Assembly (NCBI GenBank): GCA_947303755.1
Contig: CAMYZF010000002.1
Span: 1 to 47,224 of the forward strand
Source: an uncultured Erysipelotrichaceae bacterium
Lineage (GTDB): Bacteria > Bacillota_I > Bacilli_A > RFN20 > CAG-826
Direction of reading: 5' to 3'
DNA: 47,224 nucleotides
This document shows positions 32,334 to 41,601 of the stretch, in pieces. The position numbers and the translations under genes were made by a program. The notes under the pieces are model-generated. The model ran no database searches. It worked only from the letters and a program-made list of their open reading frames with translations, and was not told where the DNA came from. The stretch's first letter is position 1; each line of letters opens with the position of its first letter.

Positions 32334-32879
32334 ATGGTCAAAGTCTTTGCAGCGGTCCTAATAACGGCGGTGATCATGATTGTCGTTTTTCAATTCATTG
32401 ATCCTAACGTATCTAGTACGGTTGTTGGTGGAAACGCTTCTACCACTTTGGTTTCTGGTGCCACCAATTCCATCAGCGTGTCAATATCTGGAGAGGTGAC
32501 TCGCCCTGGAACTTATATACTAGAGCCAAACACGACCTTAGGAGATTTAATCTCCTTGGCTAGCGGCGCAACATCTAACGCCGATGATGCTGCTTACGAC
32601 ACATCTTACTTGCTAGAAGATTCGCTTAGCTTTTATATCGCTCCAAAATACAACAATAGCGACGTTTGTAGTATGGATCCGATCGTTAAAGTCAATATCA
32701 ATGCCGATGATGAAGCACAGCTTCAAACAGTTTCTGGCATTGGTTCTTCGGCTGCCAAAGCAATTGTGAGCTATAGAGGCTCAAAAGGTAAGTTTGGTCG
32801 TATAGAAGACGTCAAAAAAGTTAGCGGAATAGGCAACGCTACATTCGAAAAAATCAAGAATTATATCCGTCTTAGATGA
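32334..32879 (+). CDS. comEA: Competence DNA-binding protein ComEA
   Basis: A 181-residue membrane-anchored DNA receptor. One N-terminal membrane helix (residues 3-21), a Ser/Thr linker, a SLBB-like domain (ISGEVTRPGTYILEPNTTLGDLI) and a C-terminal pair of helix-hairpin-helix motifs (VNINADDEAQLQTVSGIG, IEDVKKVSGIG) that grip double-stranded DNA. AAGGAG precedes the ATG; a TATAGT -10 lies at 32310-32315 with a poor -35. Overlaps comEC by four bases. Confidence 0.94.
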   Translation: MVKVFAAVLITAVIMIVVFQFIDPNVSSTVVGGNASTTLVSGATNSISVSISGEVTRPGTYILEPNTTLGDLISLASGATSNADDAAYDTSYLLEDSLSFYIAPKYNNSDVCSMDPIVKVNINADDEAQLQTVSGIGSSAAKAIVSYRGSKGKFGRIEDVKKVSGIGNATFEKIKNYIRLR

Positions 32880-34885
32880 AAGCTTTAGTTGCAACTCTTT
32901 CATTTGTTTTAGGATTATATTTCTTAAGAAATAATATTGCTTTAAGCATCATTATTTCGCTCATTTACGTTATATTTATCTTCTTTAGATTTAATAAGAA
33001 GTGCGCGATGTTCTTTCTTCTAGTCTTTATTGGCGGCGCTATTCTTGGAAATCTAAAAATCGAATATAACAACAAAGAGAATGTCTACCAAGGAATGGTG
33101 GTGGAAGTGAAACAGAGTTATTTTATCTTCCAAAGCCATTTTGAAAAGTATTATGTCTATCAAGAAAATTGCGACAAAGAGATAGGAGATTGTTTGATCC
33201 TTCACTCTAGCCCAAACGAACTCAAGTTCACAACTTACGAATCCCGATTCGATTTTGGAGCTTATCTAAAAGATAAAGGAGTGAATAGAAGCCTTACTTT
33301 AAAGGATTACGAGACCAAGTTTTTAAATCCAATAAGGCTGCATAAAGGCAAACAAAAATTTCTCGATCAGCTAAATGAAAACGCAAAAGGATTAGTGAAT
33401 GCCATCATCTTTAATGAAAAGGATTATTCAAATCAAGCGATTGCCCAATTTGATGATTTGAATTTAATTTACCTTTTATCTACTAGCGGCATTTATCTAC
33501 ATCTCTTATTTGCGATAACGACGTACACATTCGGGCTGTTTGCATCTAAAAAAGTCGCAGAAGCCGTTCCGATTCTTTTATTCTCACCATTAGCTTTTTA
33601 CTCTTTTCCGAGAATCTCAATTTTAAGAATATTTCTGATCTCAATTTTGAAGTATATCAACACTCATTTCTTGAAAAAGAGATTCTCGTACTTAACATTG
33701 TTAAGTATTCTAGCATTGTTCTTTCTCATCATCGATTTCCATTTAGCGTATCAAGAAACATTTTATTTAGGATTTTCATTATCCCTACTAGGAGTGTTTT
33801 TAAGAACAGGCATCAGGGTACTTCCTTCGCGAAAAAGGAAAATTTACTTATCCATGTCCGCATATCTGTTTTTCTTTCCCTTATCCGTCCTGAAAGAAGC
33901 AGAATTACACCTCTTTTCATTTCCTTTTCAATTAATGCTTACCCCGTTTATGATGTTTTACCTTTTAACATCGATGCTGTTTCTATTAAGGATTCCATTA
34001 GTTGGTGTGATTAATCCATATTCAAACTTCCTAGTGGGGATATCGAAATCACTACTTAAACTTGATATAACCTTACCCTTTAGGGTAAACGATTGGTTTA
34101 TTTTTGCTTATTACGTTTTGATTGTTTTAATTCTATATCTTTTGGAATCTCAAAGAATTAGACATATGCGAAACGTAATCCTAGCCCTGGTCAGCATCGT
34201 AATAATAAATGTTTTTCCGATCATCCCCATTCATAATTCAATACATTTTATAAACGTTGGCCAGGGCGACTCTATTTTAATAAGAAATCGTAACAAAACA
34301 GTTTTGATTGATACTGGCGGAAACACCAGTTTTGATATGGCGGAAGAAAGCCTAATCCCATACTTCAACAAAATTGGAGTAAGACATATTAATTTACTAA
34401 TTACCACTCATGATGATTTCGATCATTCTGGAGCAGTTAGTTCTCTTAAAGAGAACTTTAAAGTCTATAATTATTTAAATAAGCGGGAAGATTTTCCTTG
34501 TCAAATTGGTGACATTTATTTAGAAAATATCAACTACTATAATGGGGACGAAAATGATTCTTGCCTCGTCTTTCTTTTGGATTTTATGAAAAAGAAATGG
34601 CTTTTAACAGGTGACGCTTCCGTTGAAAGTGAACAAGCGATTTTAAATAGTGGAGTCGACGTTGATTGCGACATTTTAAAAGTTGGTCATCATGGATCAA
34701 ATACATCTACATCTGAAGCTTTTATTAGAGCAACTTCGCCAAGCGAAGCCATCATTTCTTGTGGAGCGAAAAATAGATACGGTCATCCACATAAGGAAGT
34801 TATTGAACGTTTGGAAAAACACAATGTCAAAATTCGTCGAACAGATCTAGAAGGAACAATTTCTTATTCATCAATACTTACATAA
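32876..34885 (+). CDS. comEC: DNA-uptake channel ComEC
   Basis: A 669-residue polytopic membrane protein that passes single-stranded DNA into the cell. After two N-terminal helices comes an OB-like outer domain, then the Competence membrane core (LIYLLSTSGIYLHLLFA), then a metallo-beta-lactamase domain: INVGQGDSILIR, LIDTGG, THDDFDHSGA (HxDxDH), LLTGDAS, KVGHHGSNTS. The MBL metal motif is intact, so this ComEC may itself degrade the non-transported strand. Family lengths are usually 700-800, so it is on the short side. Coupled to comEA. Confidence 0.94.
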   Translation: MKALVATLSFVLGLYFLRNNIALSIIISLIYVIFIFFRFNKKCAMFFLLVFIGGAILGNLKIEYNNKENVYQGMVVEVKQSYFIFQSHFEKYYVYQENCDKEIGDCLILHSSPNELKFTTYESRFDFGAYLKDKGVNRSLTLKDYETKFLNPIRLHKGKQKFLDQLNENAKGLVNAIIFNEKDYSNQAIAQFDDLNLIYLLSTSGIYLHLLFAITTYTFGLFASKKVAEAVPILLFSPLAFYSFPRISILRIFLISILKYINTHFLKKRFSYLTLLSILALFFLIIDFHLAYQETFYLGFSLSLLGVFLRTGIRVLPSRKRKIYLSMSAYLFFFPLSVLKEAELHLFSFPFQLMLTPFMMFYLLTSMLFLLRIPLVGVINPYSNFLVGISKSLLKLDITLPFRVNDWFIFAYYVLIVLILYLLESQRIRHMRNVILALVSIVIINVFPIIPIHNSIHFINVGQGDSILIRNRNKTVLIDTGGNTSFDMAEESLIPYFNKIGVRHINLLITTHDDFDHSGAVSSLKENFKVYNYLNKREDFPCQIGDIYLENINYYNGDENDSCLVFLLDFMKKKWLLTGDASVESEQAILNSGVDVDCDILKVGHHGSNTSTSEAFIRATSPSEAIISCGAKNRYGHPHKEVIERLEKHNVKIRRTDLEGTISYSSILT

Positions 34886-34890
34886 TGGTA

Positions 34891-34896
34891 TATAAT
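34891..34896 (+). promoter_or_regulatory. -10 box of a probable leaderless holA mRNA
   Basis: TATAAT eight bases before ATG 34905; six bases after the comEC stop; -35 weak. Confidence 0.5.
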
Positions 34897-34904
34897 TCAG
34901 AATA

Positions 34905-35855
34905 ATGAATTACATCGTTTATGGCGAACAATATCCAATGATTAAAAAGCGCCTCGAGAAGGTCTTAAAAGAAAGACTCGGTGAGGTTGATGATTTTAAT
35001 GTCGTAAAATTTGAATATTCAAAGGATAACATCGATGAAATAGTGGATGAAGCCAGCATGCTTCCTTTAGGATATGATTCAAAAGCCGTGGTGGTGGATA
35101 AAGCCACATTTTTAGAGCCAAAAGGCGATAAAGAAGCCAATGAAAAAATCTATGAATTAATTCAAAATATCTCAGATTCTATCAATCTTATTTTGATTCT
35201 TAGAAGCGAAAATATCGATGATAAAAATGAAATAGTTAGCTTTATCAAAACTAACGGAGAAATATTTGAGATTCTTTCACCTAAGAAAGATGAATGGCCC
35301 ATTTATATCAAAAAATATTTCAAAGATAGAAATGTCCAAATTGATGATAACGCAGTGGAGGAACTTGCCTCTAGAGTCGATGGCGACTTAATGCGCTTTG
35401 TTAACGAGGCTAAAAAGCTTTGCTTATACAAAGATCATTTAACCTTAACAGACATCACTCTTATGGTGGCGAAGCCTCTTGAAGATGATGCTTTTCAAAT
35501 CACTAATGCGCTATATAGAGGTGATAACGCTGCAGCTTTATCAATCTTTAGAGATATCCGTTTGTTAGGCTCCAATTCAACCGATGGCTTAATTCCTATG
35601 CTTGGCTCACAGTTTAGATTTGCTTCCCAAGTTATGTTTTTAGCGTCACGTGGATTAGATCAAAAAGAAATCGCTAATCAACTAAAGGCCAATGAATTTA
35701 GAGTGAAAATCACATTAAAAAATGCGCGTCGTTTGTCTAGAAGACAAATCGCTCATGCATTAGATGATTTATATTATCTTGATTACCAAATTAAAAGCGG
35801 TCAGATCAACCGCTTCTATGGTTTAGAATTATTTTTAATTAATTTTCCAAACTAA
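34905..35855 (+). CDS. holA: DNA polymerase III delta subunit
   Basis: A 316-residue clamp-loader subunit that opens the sliding clamp. N-terminal AAA-like domain lacking a Walker A (MNYIVYGEQYPMIKKRLEKVL), a VVVDKATFL strand, helical middle (LASRVDGDLMRFVNEAKKL) and C-terminal collar domain (RLSRRQIAHALDDLYYLDYQIKSG). Position after comEC and before rpsT matches Bacillus yqeN. No Shine-Dalgarno; TATAAT eight bases before the ATG suggests a leaderless mRNA. Its stop abuts the stop of rpsT on the other strand with no base between. Confidence 0.93.
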   Translation: MNYIVYGEQYPMIKKRLEKVLKERLGEVDDFNVVKFEYSKDNIDEIVDEASMLPLGYDSKAVVVDKATFLEPKGDKEANEKIYELIQNISDSINLILILRSENIDDKNEIVSFIKTNGEIFEILSPKKDEWPIYIKKYFKDRNVQIDDNAVEELASRVDGDLMRFVNEAKKLCLYKDHLTLTDITLMVAKPLEDDAFQITNALYRGDNAAALSIFRDIRLLGSNSTDGLIPMLGSQFRFASQVMFLASRGLDQKEIANQLKANEFRVKITLKNARRLSRRQIAHALDDLYYLDYQIKSGQINRFYGLELFLINFPN

Positions 35856-36122
35856 TTATTTAGCTAAAGAATTAACTAATTTTGCAAGGCTGGATTTTTT
35901 ACGTGCAGCTGTATTACGGGTATAAACACCAGCAGTGACGCTCTTATCGATTAATTTGATAGCGAGTTTTAATTCTGCTTCAGCAGCTTTTACGTCTTTC
36001 TTTTCGACTGCAACACGAACCTTCTTGGCTTGAGTGGAGATTCTGCTACGGTAGGAGACGTTACGTTGACGTGCCTTTTCGTTAGTTCCAATTCTTTTGA
36101 TTTGTGATTTGATTTGCGCCAT
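35856..36122 (-). CDS. rpsT: 30S ribosomal protein S20
   Basis: An 88-residue basic three-helix protein that binds 16S rRNA at the base of the 30S body. Typical S20 features: MAQIKSQIKRIGTNEKARQR start, Ser/Arg-rich KxxRVAVEKKD middle, and the C-terminal DKSVTAGVYTRNTAARKKS block. AGAGGT precedes the ATG. Convergent with holA, abutting exactly, so its transcript has no room for an intergenic terminator. Confidence 0.96.
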   Translation of the reverse strand: MAQIKSQIKRIGTNEKARQRNVSYRSRISTQAKKVRVAVEKKDVKAAEAELKLAIKLIDKSVTAGVYTRNTAARKKSSLAKLVNSLAK

Positions 36123-36151
36123 TTTAATTACCTCTTAAAAATGTTCGTTCA

Positions 36152-36168
36152 TAAGTTTATCAAACTTA
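36152..36168. repeat. Inverted repeat upstream of rpsT
   Basis: TAAGTTT-ATC-AAACTTA. It lies in the rpsT promoter region; a TTGTTA-17-TAAACT promoter on the minus strand overlaps it. No T-run on either side, so it is not an obvious terminator. Confidence 0.4.
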
Positions 36169-36185
36169 GAAATTATTAACAATTG

Positions 36186-38189
36186 TTATTTGCTTTTTTT
36201 GACTCCTAGAAGTCCCAAAATTGCTTCAGTAAATTCATTTACTGATGTTAATTTAGCATATAGCTCTTCTGGAATCTTGATTTGGAATTCTTGATCCAAA
36301 TAGTTGATTAATTCGATATAAGACATCGAATCACCACCTAAATCATTAATCCAGTGGTCATCGTCTCCAACTTTGATGATTGGAAGATATAGTGTCTTTG
36401 CAAAGATATGACGGACTTTTTTAATAACTGGTTCGACATCTTCTTTCTTATAACCATCGAAATTCTTGATTTCTTTCTTTTCATCAAATGAAAGGAAAGC
36501 ACCTTTTTTAATCTTGATTAATTCGCGGACTTGGAAACGTTTAACCTTCATTGAAGCAGTTAAAGGAAGTTTCTCTTTAGCGATGAAGAAATCTTGAACT
36601 CTCTTTTCGTTAGAAAGAGTGAGATTGATTCTATCAATTTCCGCTTTCATGGCTTTGAGTTTTTCTTCATCAACATCGTTAGCAATCTCAAAGATTGCGG
36701 TGATGGATTCGTGAGTGGTTTTACCCTTCTTCACGCCGATAACACAGACGTTAGTGACTCCATTAACTTCCTTGAAGTAATCTTCGATTTCGTCTGGATA
36801 AATGTTTTCACCGTTTTCATTAATAATGATATCTTTGATACGGCCTTTAATGTAATAGAATCCAGTTTCATCCTTAGATGCAATATCGCCTGTAGGCATA
36901 AAACCATCGATCAATTCTGGAGTTTGTTCCACACCATTGATGATTTCAATCTTATGGGTGATATCAGATTTGATCATGAGTTCACCAACATTTGGATGAA
37001 GTTTGGTGGTGTTTCTTAATTTGAATTCGACTCCGTGAAGTGGTTTACCGATTGAACCTTTTAAACGATATTCAACTTTTGGTGAAAGTTCGACACTGAC
37101 AACGCCAGCCTCAGTCATTCCATATCCATTGTATAATGGATATCCAATACCGTTGATAATGTTCATTGTCTCAGCAGAGATGTAGCCTCCGCCTGAGATA
37201 CAATAACGAATCTTCTTACCAAGAAGTTGGCTTTGGACTATGCCTAAGGCAACTGGGTAAGATGCTTGACCAGCTTCTTGAGCGGTGATCTTGTGGGTAT
37301 TGAAGGCAATCATCTTAGATAAGATGTCAGCTTTCTTTGGTCCTTCAAGATCTGCTTTACGGATTAAGGATTGAGCGAGTGAATCCCAGAATAATGGGAC
37401 ACTATAGACATGTGTAACGCCGCAACGTTGGCATGTTGACATAACTTCGGTTGGTGATAAGTCTTTAACAAAAACAATGTTTTTGCCATAGAATGTGTAC
37501 CAAAGGAAGACAGCAACGAAACCAAAGATGTGGTGGAATGGAATAATCGCGGCGATATTGATTTCGCCTGGATACATAATGTCGCTTGTGGTGTTTGGCA
37601 TATCTAAACTGGCAGCGATTTGATGACAGAAGTTTGCGCCATCAAAGACCATGAGCTTGACGTTACCAGTTGTACCACTTGAGCAGAACATAACTTCATT
37701 AGCCCAAGTAACTGGGAATTTAAAGTTAACTTTAACATCTGCTAATGTGCCAACATTAACAGTTAAAACTGAGTAGGAGAAGATTTCTCCTGTGATGATG
37801 GCTTTAGCACCAGATTCTTTTAATAAAGTTTCAGTGTTTTCTTTTGGTAATTTAGCATCGATTAGAAATGGAACATATCCATTCATAAGGATGCCCCAGA
37901 AAAGACGTGGCCAGTCAGGACAGTTTTTAAGTTTCAAACCAACGACTGAATTTTTTGGTAATTCATGTAATTTTTGGGAAATCTTTGATGCTGTTTCAAA
38001 GCATAATGAACGATAGTTCTTATATTTATAAGAAACAACTTTTCCTTTTTCGTTGATATATGTAATTGCAGTTTCTCTCGCGTGTTGAGTGGTAGCTGCT
38101 AGGTAAATTTCTTGTAATGTTTTTGATGTTTTGAGTAAGTTGGCGGCGGATTCGAAGAATTTTTTAATTTGTTTAATATCTTGTGCCAT
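36186..38189 (-). CDS. AMP-forming acyl adenylase fused to an acyl-carrier domain
   Basis: A 667-residue cytoplasmic enzyme. Residues 1-560 are an ANL-superfamily adenylation domain: CSSGTTGNVK (phosphate loop), IPFHHIFG, YNGYGMTEAG (A5), PTGDIASKDETGFYYIKGRIKD (A7-A8) and the Lys near TASMKVKR (A10). The last ~80 residues are a carrier-protein domain with the phosphopantetheine Ser in LGGDSMSYIEL. It would activate a carboxylic acid, probably fatty, and load it on its own carrier arm; no acceptor or synthase genes lie beside it. AGGAG supports the ATG. Single gene; substrate unknown. Confidence 0.87.
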   Translation of the reverse strand: MAQDIKQIKKFFESAANLLKTSKTLQEIYLAATTQHARETAITYINEKGKVVSYKYKNYRSLCFETASKISQKLHELPKNSVVGLKLKNCPDWPRLFWGILMNGYVPFLIDAKLPKENTETLLKESGAKAIITGEIFSYSVLTVNVGTLADVKVNFKFPVTWANEVMFCSSGTTGNVKLMVFDGANFCHQIAASLDMPNTTSDIMYPGEINIAAIIPFHHIFGFVAVFLWYTFYGKNIVFVKDLSPTEVMSTCQRCGVTHVYSVPLFWDSLAQSLIRKADLEGPKKADILSKMIAFNTHKITAQEAGQASYPVALGIVQSQLLGKKIRYCISGGGYISAETMNIINGIGYPLYNGYGMTEAGVVSVELSPKVEYRLKGSIGKPLHGVEFKLRNTTKLHPNVGELMIKSDITHKIEIINGVEQTPELIDGFMPTGDIASKDETGFYYIKGRIKDIIINENGENIYPDEIEDYFKEVNGVTNVCVIGVKKGKTTHESITAIFEIANDVDEEKLKAMKAEIDRINLTLSNEKRVQDFFIAKEKLPLTASMKVKRFQVRELIKIKKGAFLSFDEKKEIKNFDGYKKEDVEPVIKKVRHIFAKTLYLPIIKVGDDDHWINDLGGDSMSYIELINYLDQEFQIKIPEELYAKLTSVNEFTEAILGLLGVKKSK

Positions 38190-38232
38190 AATTTTCTCCT
38201 AAGAATACCTATAATAGCAAATTCTAACATGA

Positions 38233-38261
38233 TTGAAAATCATTAAATCTAACTTTATAAT
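38233..38261 (+). promoter_or_regulatory. Promoter of a leaderless fmt mRNA
   Basis: TTGAAA (38233-38238), 17-bp spacer, TATAAT (38256-38261), then seven bases to ATG 38269. The TTG that could be taken as an upstream start codon is the -35 box. Confidence 0.8.
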
Positions 38262-38268
38262 TACTTGC

Positions 38269-39204
38269 ATGAAGTCCATCCAAAACTATCGAATTGTGTA
38301 TATGGGCACTCCTACGATGAGCGCGAAGATTCTTGAAACTTTAGTTCAAGATGGTTTTAACATTGTCGCATTGATTGCCCAAGAAGATAAGCCACAAGGT
38401 CGTAAAGGACTTCTTGAAAAAGTTCCAACGAAAGTTGTAGCGGAGAAATATAACATTCCTGTCTACCAACCACATCGCATTCGTAAAGAATATGAGTTTG
38501 TGAAGGACTTAAAACCAGATTTAATCTTAACAATGGCCTATGGCCAAATCATTCCACAAGGTCTTCTTGATATTCCTAGACTCGGTTGCCTTAATATCCA
38601 CGGATCGATTCTTCCAAAATATAGAGGTGCCGCGCCAATTCAAAGAGCAATCATTGAAGGCGAAACTAGAACCGGTGTGACCTTAATGGAAATGATCGAC
38701 AAGATGGACGCTGGAAAAATGTTCGCATTTGAAGAATGTGAAATCACCCCAGAAGATAACTACACATCACTTTGTGATAAGATCGTCGATTGTGGTGTCA
38801 GAGTCATAAGAAATAATCTCGTTAAATATCTTGAAGGAAATCTTCCAGGTGTTGAACAAGATGAAAATAAAGTCACTTTTGCGGATAAAATTAAACCAGA
38901 AGATGAAAAATTAGATTTATCTAAACCTACAAATCTATTCCTAAATTGGGTTCGTGGGTTAAGTGAAGAACCTGGTGGATACGTCTTACTAAATGATTTG
39001 AAGTTCAAAATCTTCAAGGCTCATAAGATGTCCGACAAAGTCGATTCTCCTATCGGGAGCTTGACAATTAACAAAAGAGTGTACCTTCAATTAAGTGACG
39101 GAGTCATCGAATTAGATGAGGTCCAACTTGAAGGTAAGAAAAGAATGGACGCTAAGAGCTTCGCAAATGGCTCTCAAAAATTGAACGGGTCAATCGTAAA
39201 ATAA
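38269..39204 (+). CDS. fmt: Methionyl-tRNA formyltransferase
   Basis: A 311-residue enzyme that formylates initiator Met-tRNA with 10-formyl-THF. The catalytic core shows RIVYMGTPTMSAKIL at the start, LNIHGSILPKYRGAAPIQ (Asn and His of the active site with SLLP-type SILP), and DKMDAGKMF; a C-terminal OB-like domain follows. I start at ATG 38269 because a full promoter ends seven bases before it; the longer frame from TTG 38233 would be translated from promoter DNA. Terminated by the hairpin at 39218. Confidence 0.95.
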   Translation: MKSIQNYRIVYMGTPTMSAKILETLVQDGFNIVALIAQEDKPQGRKGLLEKVPTKVVAEKYNIPVYQPHRIRKEYEFVKDLKPDLILTMAYGQIIPQGLLDIPRLGCLNIHGSILPKYRGAAPIQRAIIEGETRTGVTLMEMIDKMDAGKMFAFEECEITPEDNYTSLCDKIVDCGVRVIRNNLVKYLEGNLPGVEQDENKVTFADKIKPEDEKLDLSKPTNLFLNWVRGLSEEPGGYVLLNDLKFKIFKAHKMSDKVDSPIGSLTINKRVYLQLSDGVIELDEVQLEGKKRMDAKSFANGSQKLNGSIVK

Positions 39205-39217
39205 AAAAAGTAAAGAA

Positions 39218-39241
39218 GGCTAGTTAAAACTAGTCTTTTTT
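39218..39241 (+). terminator. fmt terminator
   Basis: GGCTAGT (39218-39224), loop TAAA, ACTAGTC (39229-39235, one G-U), T-run of six. Confidence 0.85.
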
Positions 39242-39251
39242 ATGATAGAAT
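39224..39251 (+). promoter_or_regulatory. Promoter of a probable leaderless helicase mRNA
   Basis: TTAAAA (39224-39229), 16-bp spacer, TAGAAT (39246-39251), six bases to ATG 39258. The -35 box lies in the fmt terminator loop and stem. Confidence 0.55.
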
Positions 39252-39257
39252 TGTTGC

Positions 39258-41591
39258 ATGGAAAAGTCGTTATCTCTTTCTGTTCACCAACTCGTCGATT
39301 TCTTATTAAGAACCGGCGATATCGATAATCGTGTTTATAACAAGACCACAATGAGTGAAGGAACGAAGATTCATTCCTTCCATCAATCTAGACAAAAGAA
39401 GAACTATATTCCCGAGTATTATCTAAGGGAAACATTTTATGTTTCTGATTTCACAGTTACTCTCGATGGGCGTGCTGACGGAATCATCATCGAAGACGAT
39501 GGAGCGACGGTGGATGAAATTAAATCAACCATCGCACCTCTTGAAGAATATTATGAATCACAAAAAGAATGGCATCTTGGTCAGGCTAAATGCTATGCAT
39601 TAATGTACGCTCATCTAAACAATCTTTCGGAAATCAAAGTTCAGCTAACTTATATCCAACAAATCGATAAAGAGAAAATGGTCAAACATTTCTCTTATAA
39701 GACAAGCGAACTTGAAGAATACGTTAAAGATTTAATCAAAGATTACATTGACTTTTATACTTATATTTTTGAACGAACCGAGAAAAGAAACGAATCCGCA
39801 AAAACTCTTGCGTTTCCATATCCAGAATTTAGAAAAGGTCAAAAGGAACTCGCCAAATATGTTTATGGTGTAGCAGTGAATGGTGGAACACTTTTCGCTG
39901 AAGCGCCAACTGGCATTGGTAAAACAATGTCCACCCTTTATCCATATGTGAGATCCTTTAAGGATGAGGAAAACCAAAAGATTTTCTATTTAACCGCTAA
40001 GAACTCTGGACGCTTTATGGCGTTTGAAGCAACTAAGCTCCTTCAAGAAACAGGTTTGGTGGCTTCTGGAATCGTCATCACTGCGAAAGACAAAATGTGC
40101 CTATGCCCAGGCAAAGGATGTAATCCTGATGAGTGTCCATTCGCAAAGGATTATTACACTCACATACGAAAAGTAATCACTGAATCGATTAGACAATACA
40201 ATCTCTTCTCGCCAGAAGTTATTACAGATATTGCAAAGCAATACGCGATTTGTCCATTCGAATTATCATTAGATTTATCCTTGTATGTCGACATCATTAT
40301 CTGCGACTACAATTATCTATTTGATCCGATGGTTTATCTTAAAAGATACTTTGATGAAGATGCATCAAAGATGATCGTACTTGTCGATGAAGCACACAAC
40401 TTAGTTGATCGTGGAAGAGAGATGTATTCGGCTTCGTTTAACTCCTACGCATTTAAATTAGCGAAGAGAGCAGTGAGACATCTTGAACACAAAAAGATTA
40501 AAAACGCTATAAAGCGTATCTCTAAATTATTCAATCAATTTGAAGACTTTGAAGAAGGCGAGACAATTATTGATGCTTTAGATCACACAGATCTAGCCGG
40601 CATCGATGCTTATCTATTAGCCGCCAGCGATGTCCTTAAACATCATCACGCTGCTATTAATGATGATTTCATCGATTTCTACTTTGAACTCAATAAATTC
40701 TCCAAACTCTACGAGCTACATGACTCGTCATTTACGTTATTTATCACAAAAACGCCTTCACAAGAGACGAAAGTTACTTTGTATTGCTTAGACCCAAGAG
40801 AGCATCTTAGGAACGCTTTAAACAAGGTAAAATCCAAGGTTATCTTCTCAGCAACTCTTTCACCTAGTGAATATTACATTGATCTCCTCGGAGGAAGAAA
40901 AGACACCCCGTTATTAACTCTTCCATCACCATTTCCAAAGGAAAATCTTGATTTAATGGTACTTCCAAATGTTTCGATTCGTTACAAAAATAGAGAGCAG
41001 ACTTACGAATTAGTCTCTGACTACATTAAAACTTTAGTGACAGGGCACGTAGGAAATTATTTCATCTACGTTCCAAGCTATGAATATTTGGAGAAACTCC
41101 AACCATATCTTGCGGATGGTGATTATACCCTCATCGTTCAAGAAAAGGATATGACCGAACAAGATAGAAGACAATTTTTGTCTTGCTTTGTTGATAAACC
41201 AGAAACATCCACAGTCGGTTTAGCGGTGGTTGGTGGTGCTTTTGGAGAAGGCATCGATTTAGTTAGCGAACGCCTTATTGGCGTTGTTGTGGTAGGAATT
41301 GGTCTACCACAAATCTGTTTTGAAAGAGATTTGATTCGCACCTATTTCGAAGAAAAATATGGAAAAGGCTATTCGTATTCTTATAAGAATCCTGGTATTA
41401 ACAAAGTTATGCAGGCGGTTGGGCGAGTCATTAGAAGCGAAACCGATAGAGGAGTAGCGTTGCTAATTGATGATAGATATTTATCTAGTTCCTATTCGAA
41501 CCTGTTTGAAAAGAATTGGAATCATTATAAAGTAGTGACTTCAATTAAAGATGTAAAAGAAGAAGTTGCTAACTTCTGGAAGAAAAAATAG
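39258..41591 (+). CDS. DinG/XPD-like Fe-S helicase with N-terminal nuclease-like domain
   Basis: A 777-residue superfamily 2 helicase. Residues ~40-180 look like a PD-(D/E)xK nuclease (TLDGRADGIIIEDD, TVDEIKST, EWHLGQAKCYALMY), the arrangement of RecB/AddB-type or Cas4-type nucleases. The helicase core has Walker A EAPTGIGKTMS (~residue 215), an Fe-S region with C281, C283, C288 and C293 plus a later Cys in YAICPFEL, Walker B VDEAHN (~376), and motif VI-like VMQAVGRVIRSETD. Probably acts in DNA repair. No Shine-Dalgarno; likely leaderless. Its TAG stop lies inside the -10 box of lepA. Confidence 0.87.
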   Translation: MEKSLSLSVHQLVDFLLRTGDIDNRVYNKTTMSEGTKIHSFHQSRQKKNYIPEYYLRETFYVSDFTVTLDGRADGIIIEDDGATVDEIKSTIAPLEEYYESQKEWHLGQAKCYALMYAHLNNLSEIKVQLTYIQQIDKEKMVKHFSYKTSELEEYVKDLIKDYIDFYTYIFERTEKRNESAKTLAFPYPEFRKGQKELAKYVYGVAVNGGTLFAEAPTGIGKTMSTLYPYVRSFKDEENQKIFYLTAKNSGRFMAFEATKLLQETGLVASGIVITAKDKMCLCPGKGCNPDECPFAKDYYTHIRKVITESIRQYNLFSPEVITDIAKQYAICPFELSLDLSLYVDIIICDYNYLFDPMVYLKRYFDEDASKMIVLVDEAHNLVDRGREMYSASFNSYAFKLAKRAVRHLEHKKIKNAIKRISKLFNQFEDFEEGETIIDALDHTDLAGIDAYLLAASDVLKHHHAAINDDFIDFYFELNKFSKLYELHDSSFTLFITKTPSQETKVTLYCLDPREHLRNALNKVKSKVIFSATLSPSEYYIDLLGGRKDTPLLTLPSPFPKENLDLMVLPNVSIRYKNREQTYELVSDYIKTLVTGHVGNYFIYVPSYEYLEKLQPYLADGDYTLIVQEKDMTEQDRRQFLSCFVDKPETSTVGLAVVGGAFGEGIDLVSERLIGVVVVGIGLPQICFERDLIRTYFEEKYGKGYSYSYKNPGINKVMQAVGRVIRSETDRGVALLIDDRYLSSSYSNLFEKNWNHYKVVTSIKDVKEEVANFWKKK

Positions 41592-41594
41592 AAT
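41566..41594 (+). promoter_or_regulatory. Promoter of a leaderless lepA mRNA
   Basis: TTGCTA (41566-41571), 17-bp spacer, TAGAAT (41589-41594), seven bases to ATG 41602. The promoter lies in the end of the helicase gene. Confidence 0.75.
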
Positions 41595-41601
41595 ATTTCT
41601 T

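Noticed and set aside
38233..38268. TTG start giving a longer fmt
   Set aside because: The TTG is the -35 box of a good promoter whose -10 lies in the extension; the added residues are unlike formyltransferases.
41566..41601. TTG start giving a longer lepA
   Set aside because: It is the -35 box, inside the helicase gene; LepA homologues begin near the ATG at 41602.
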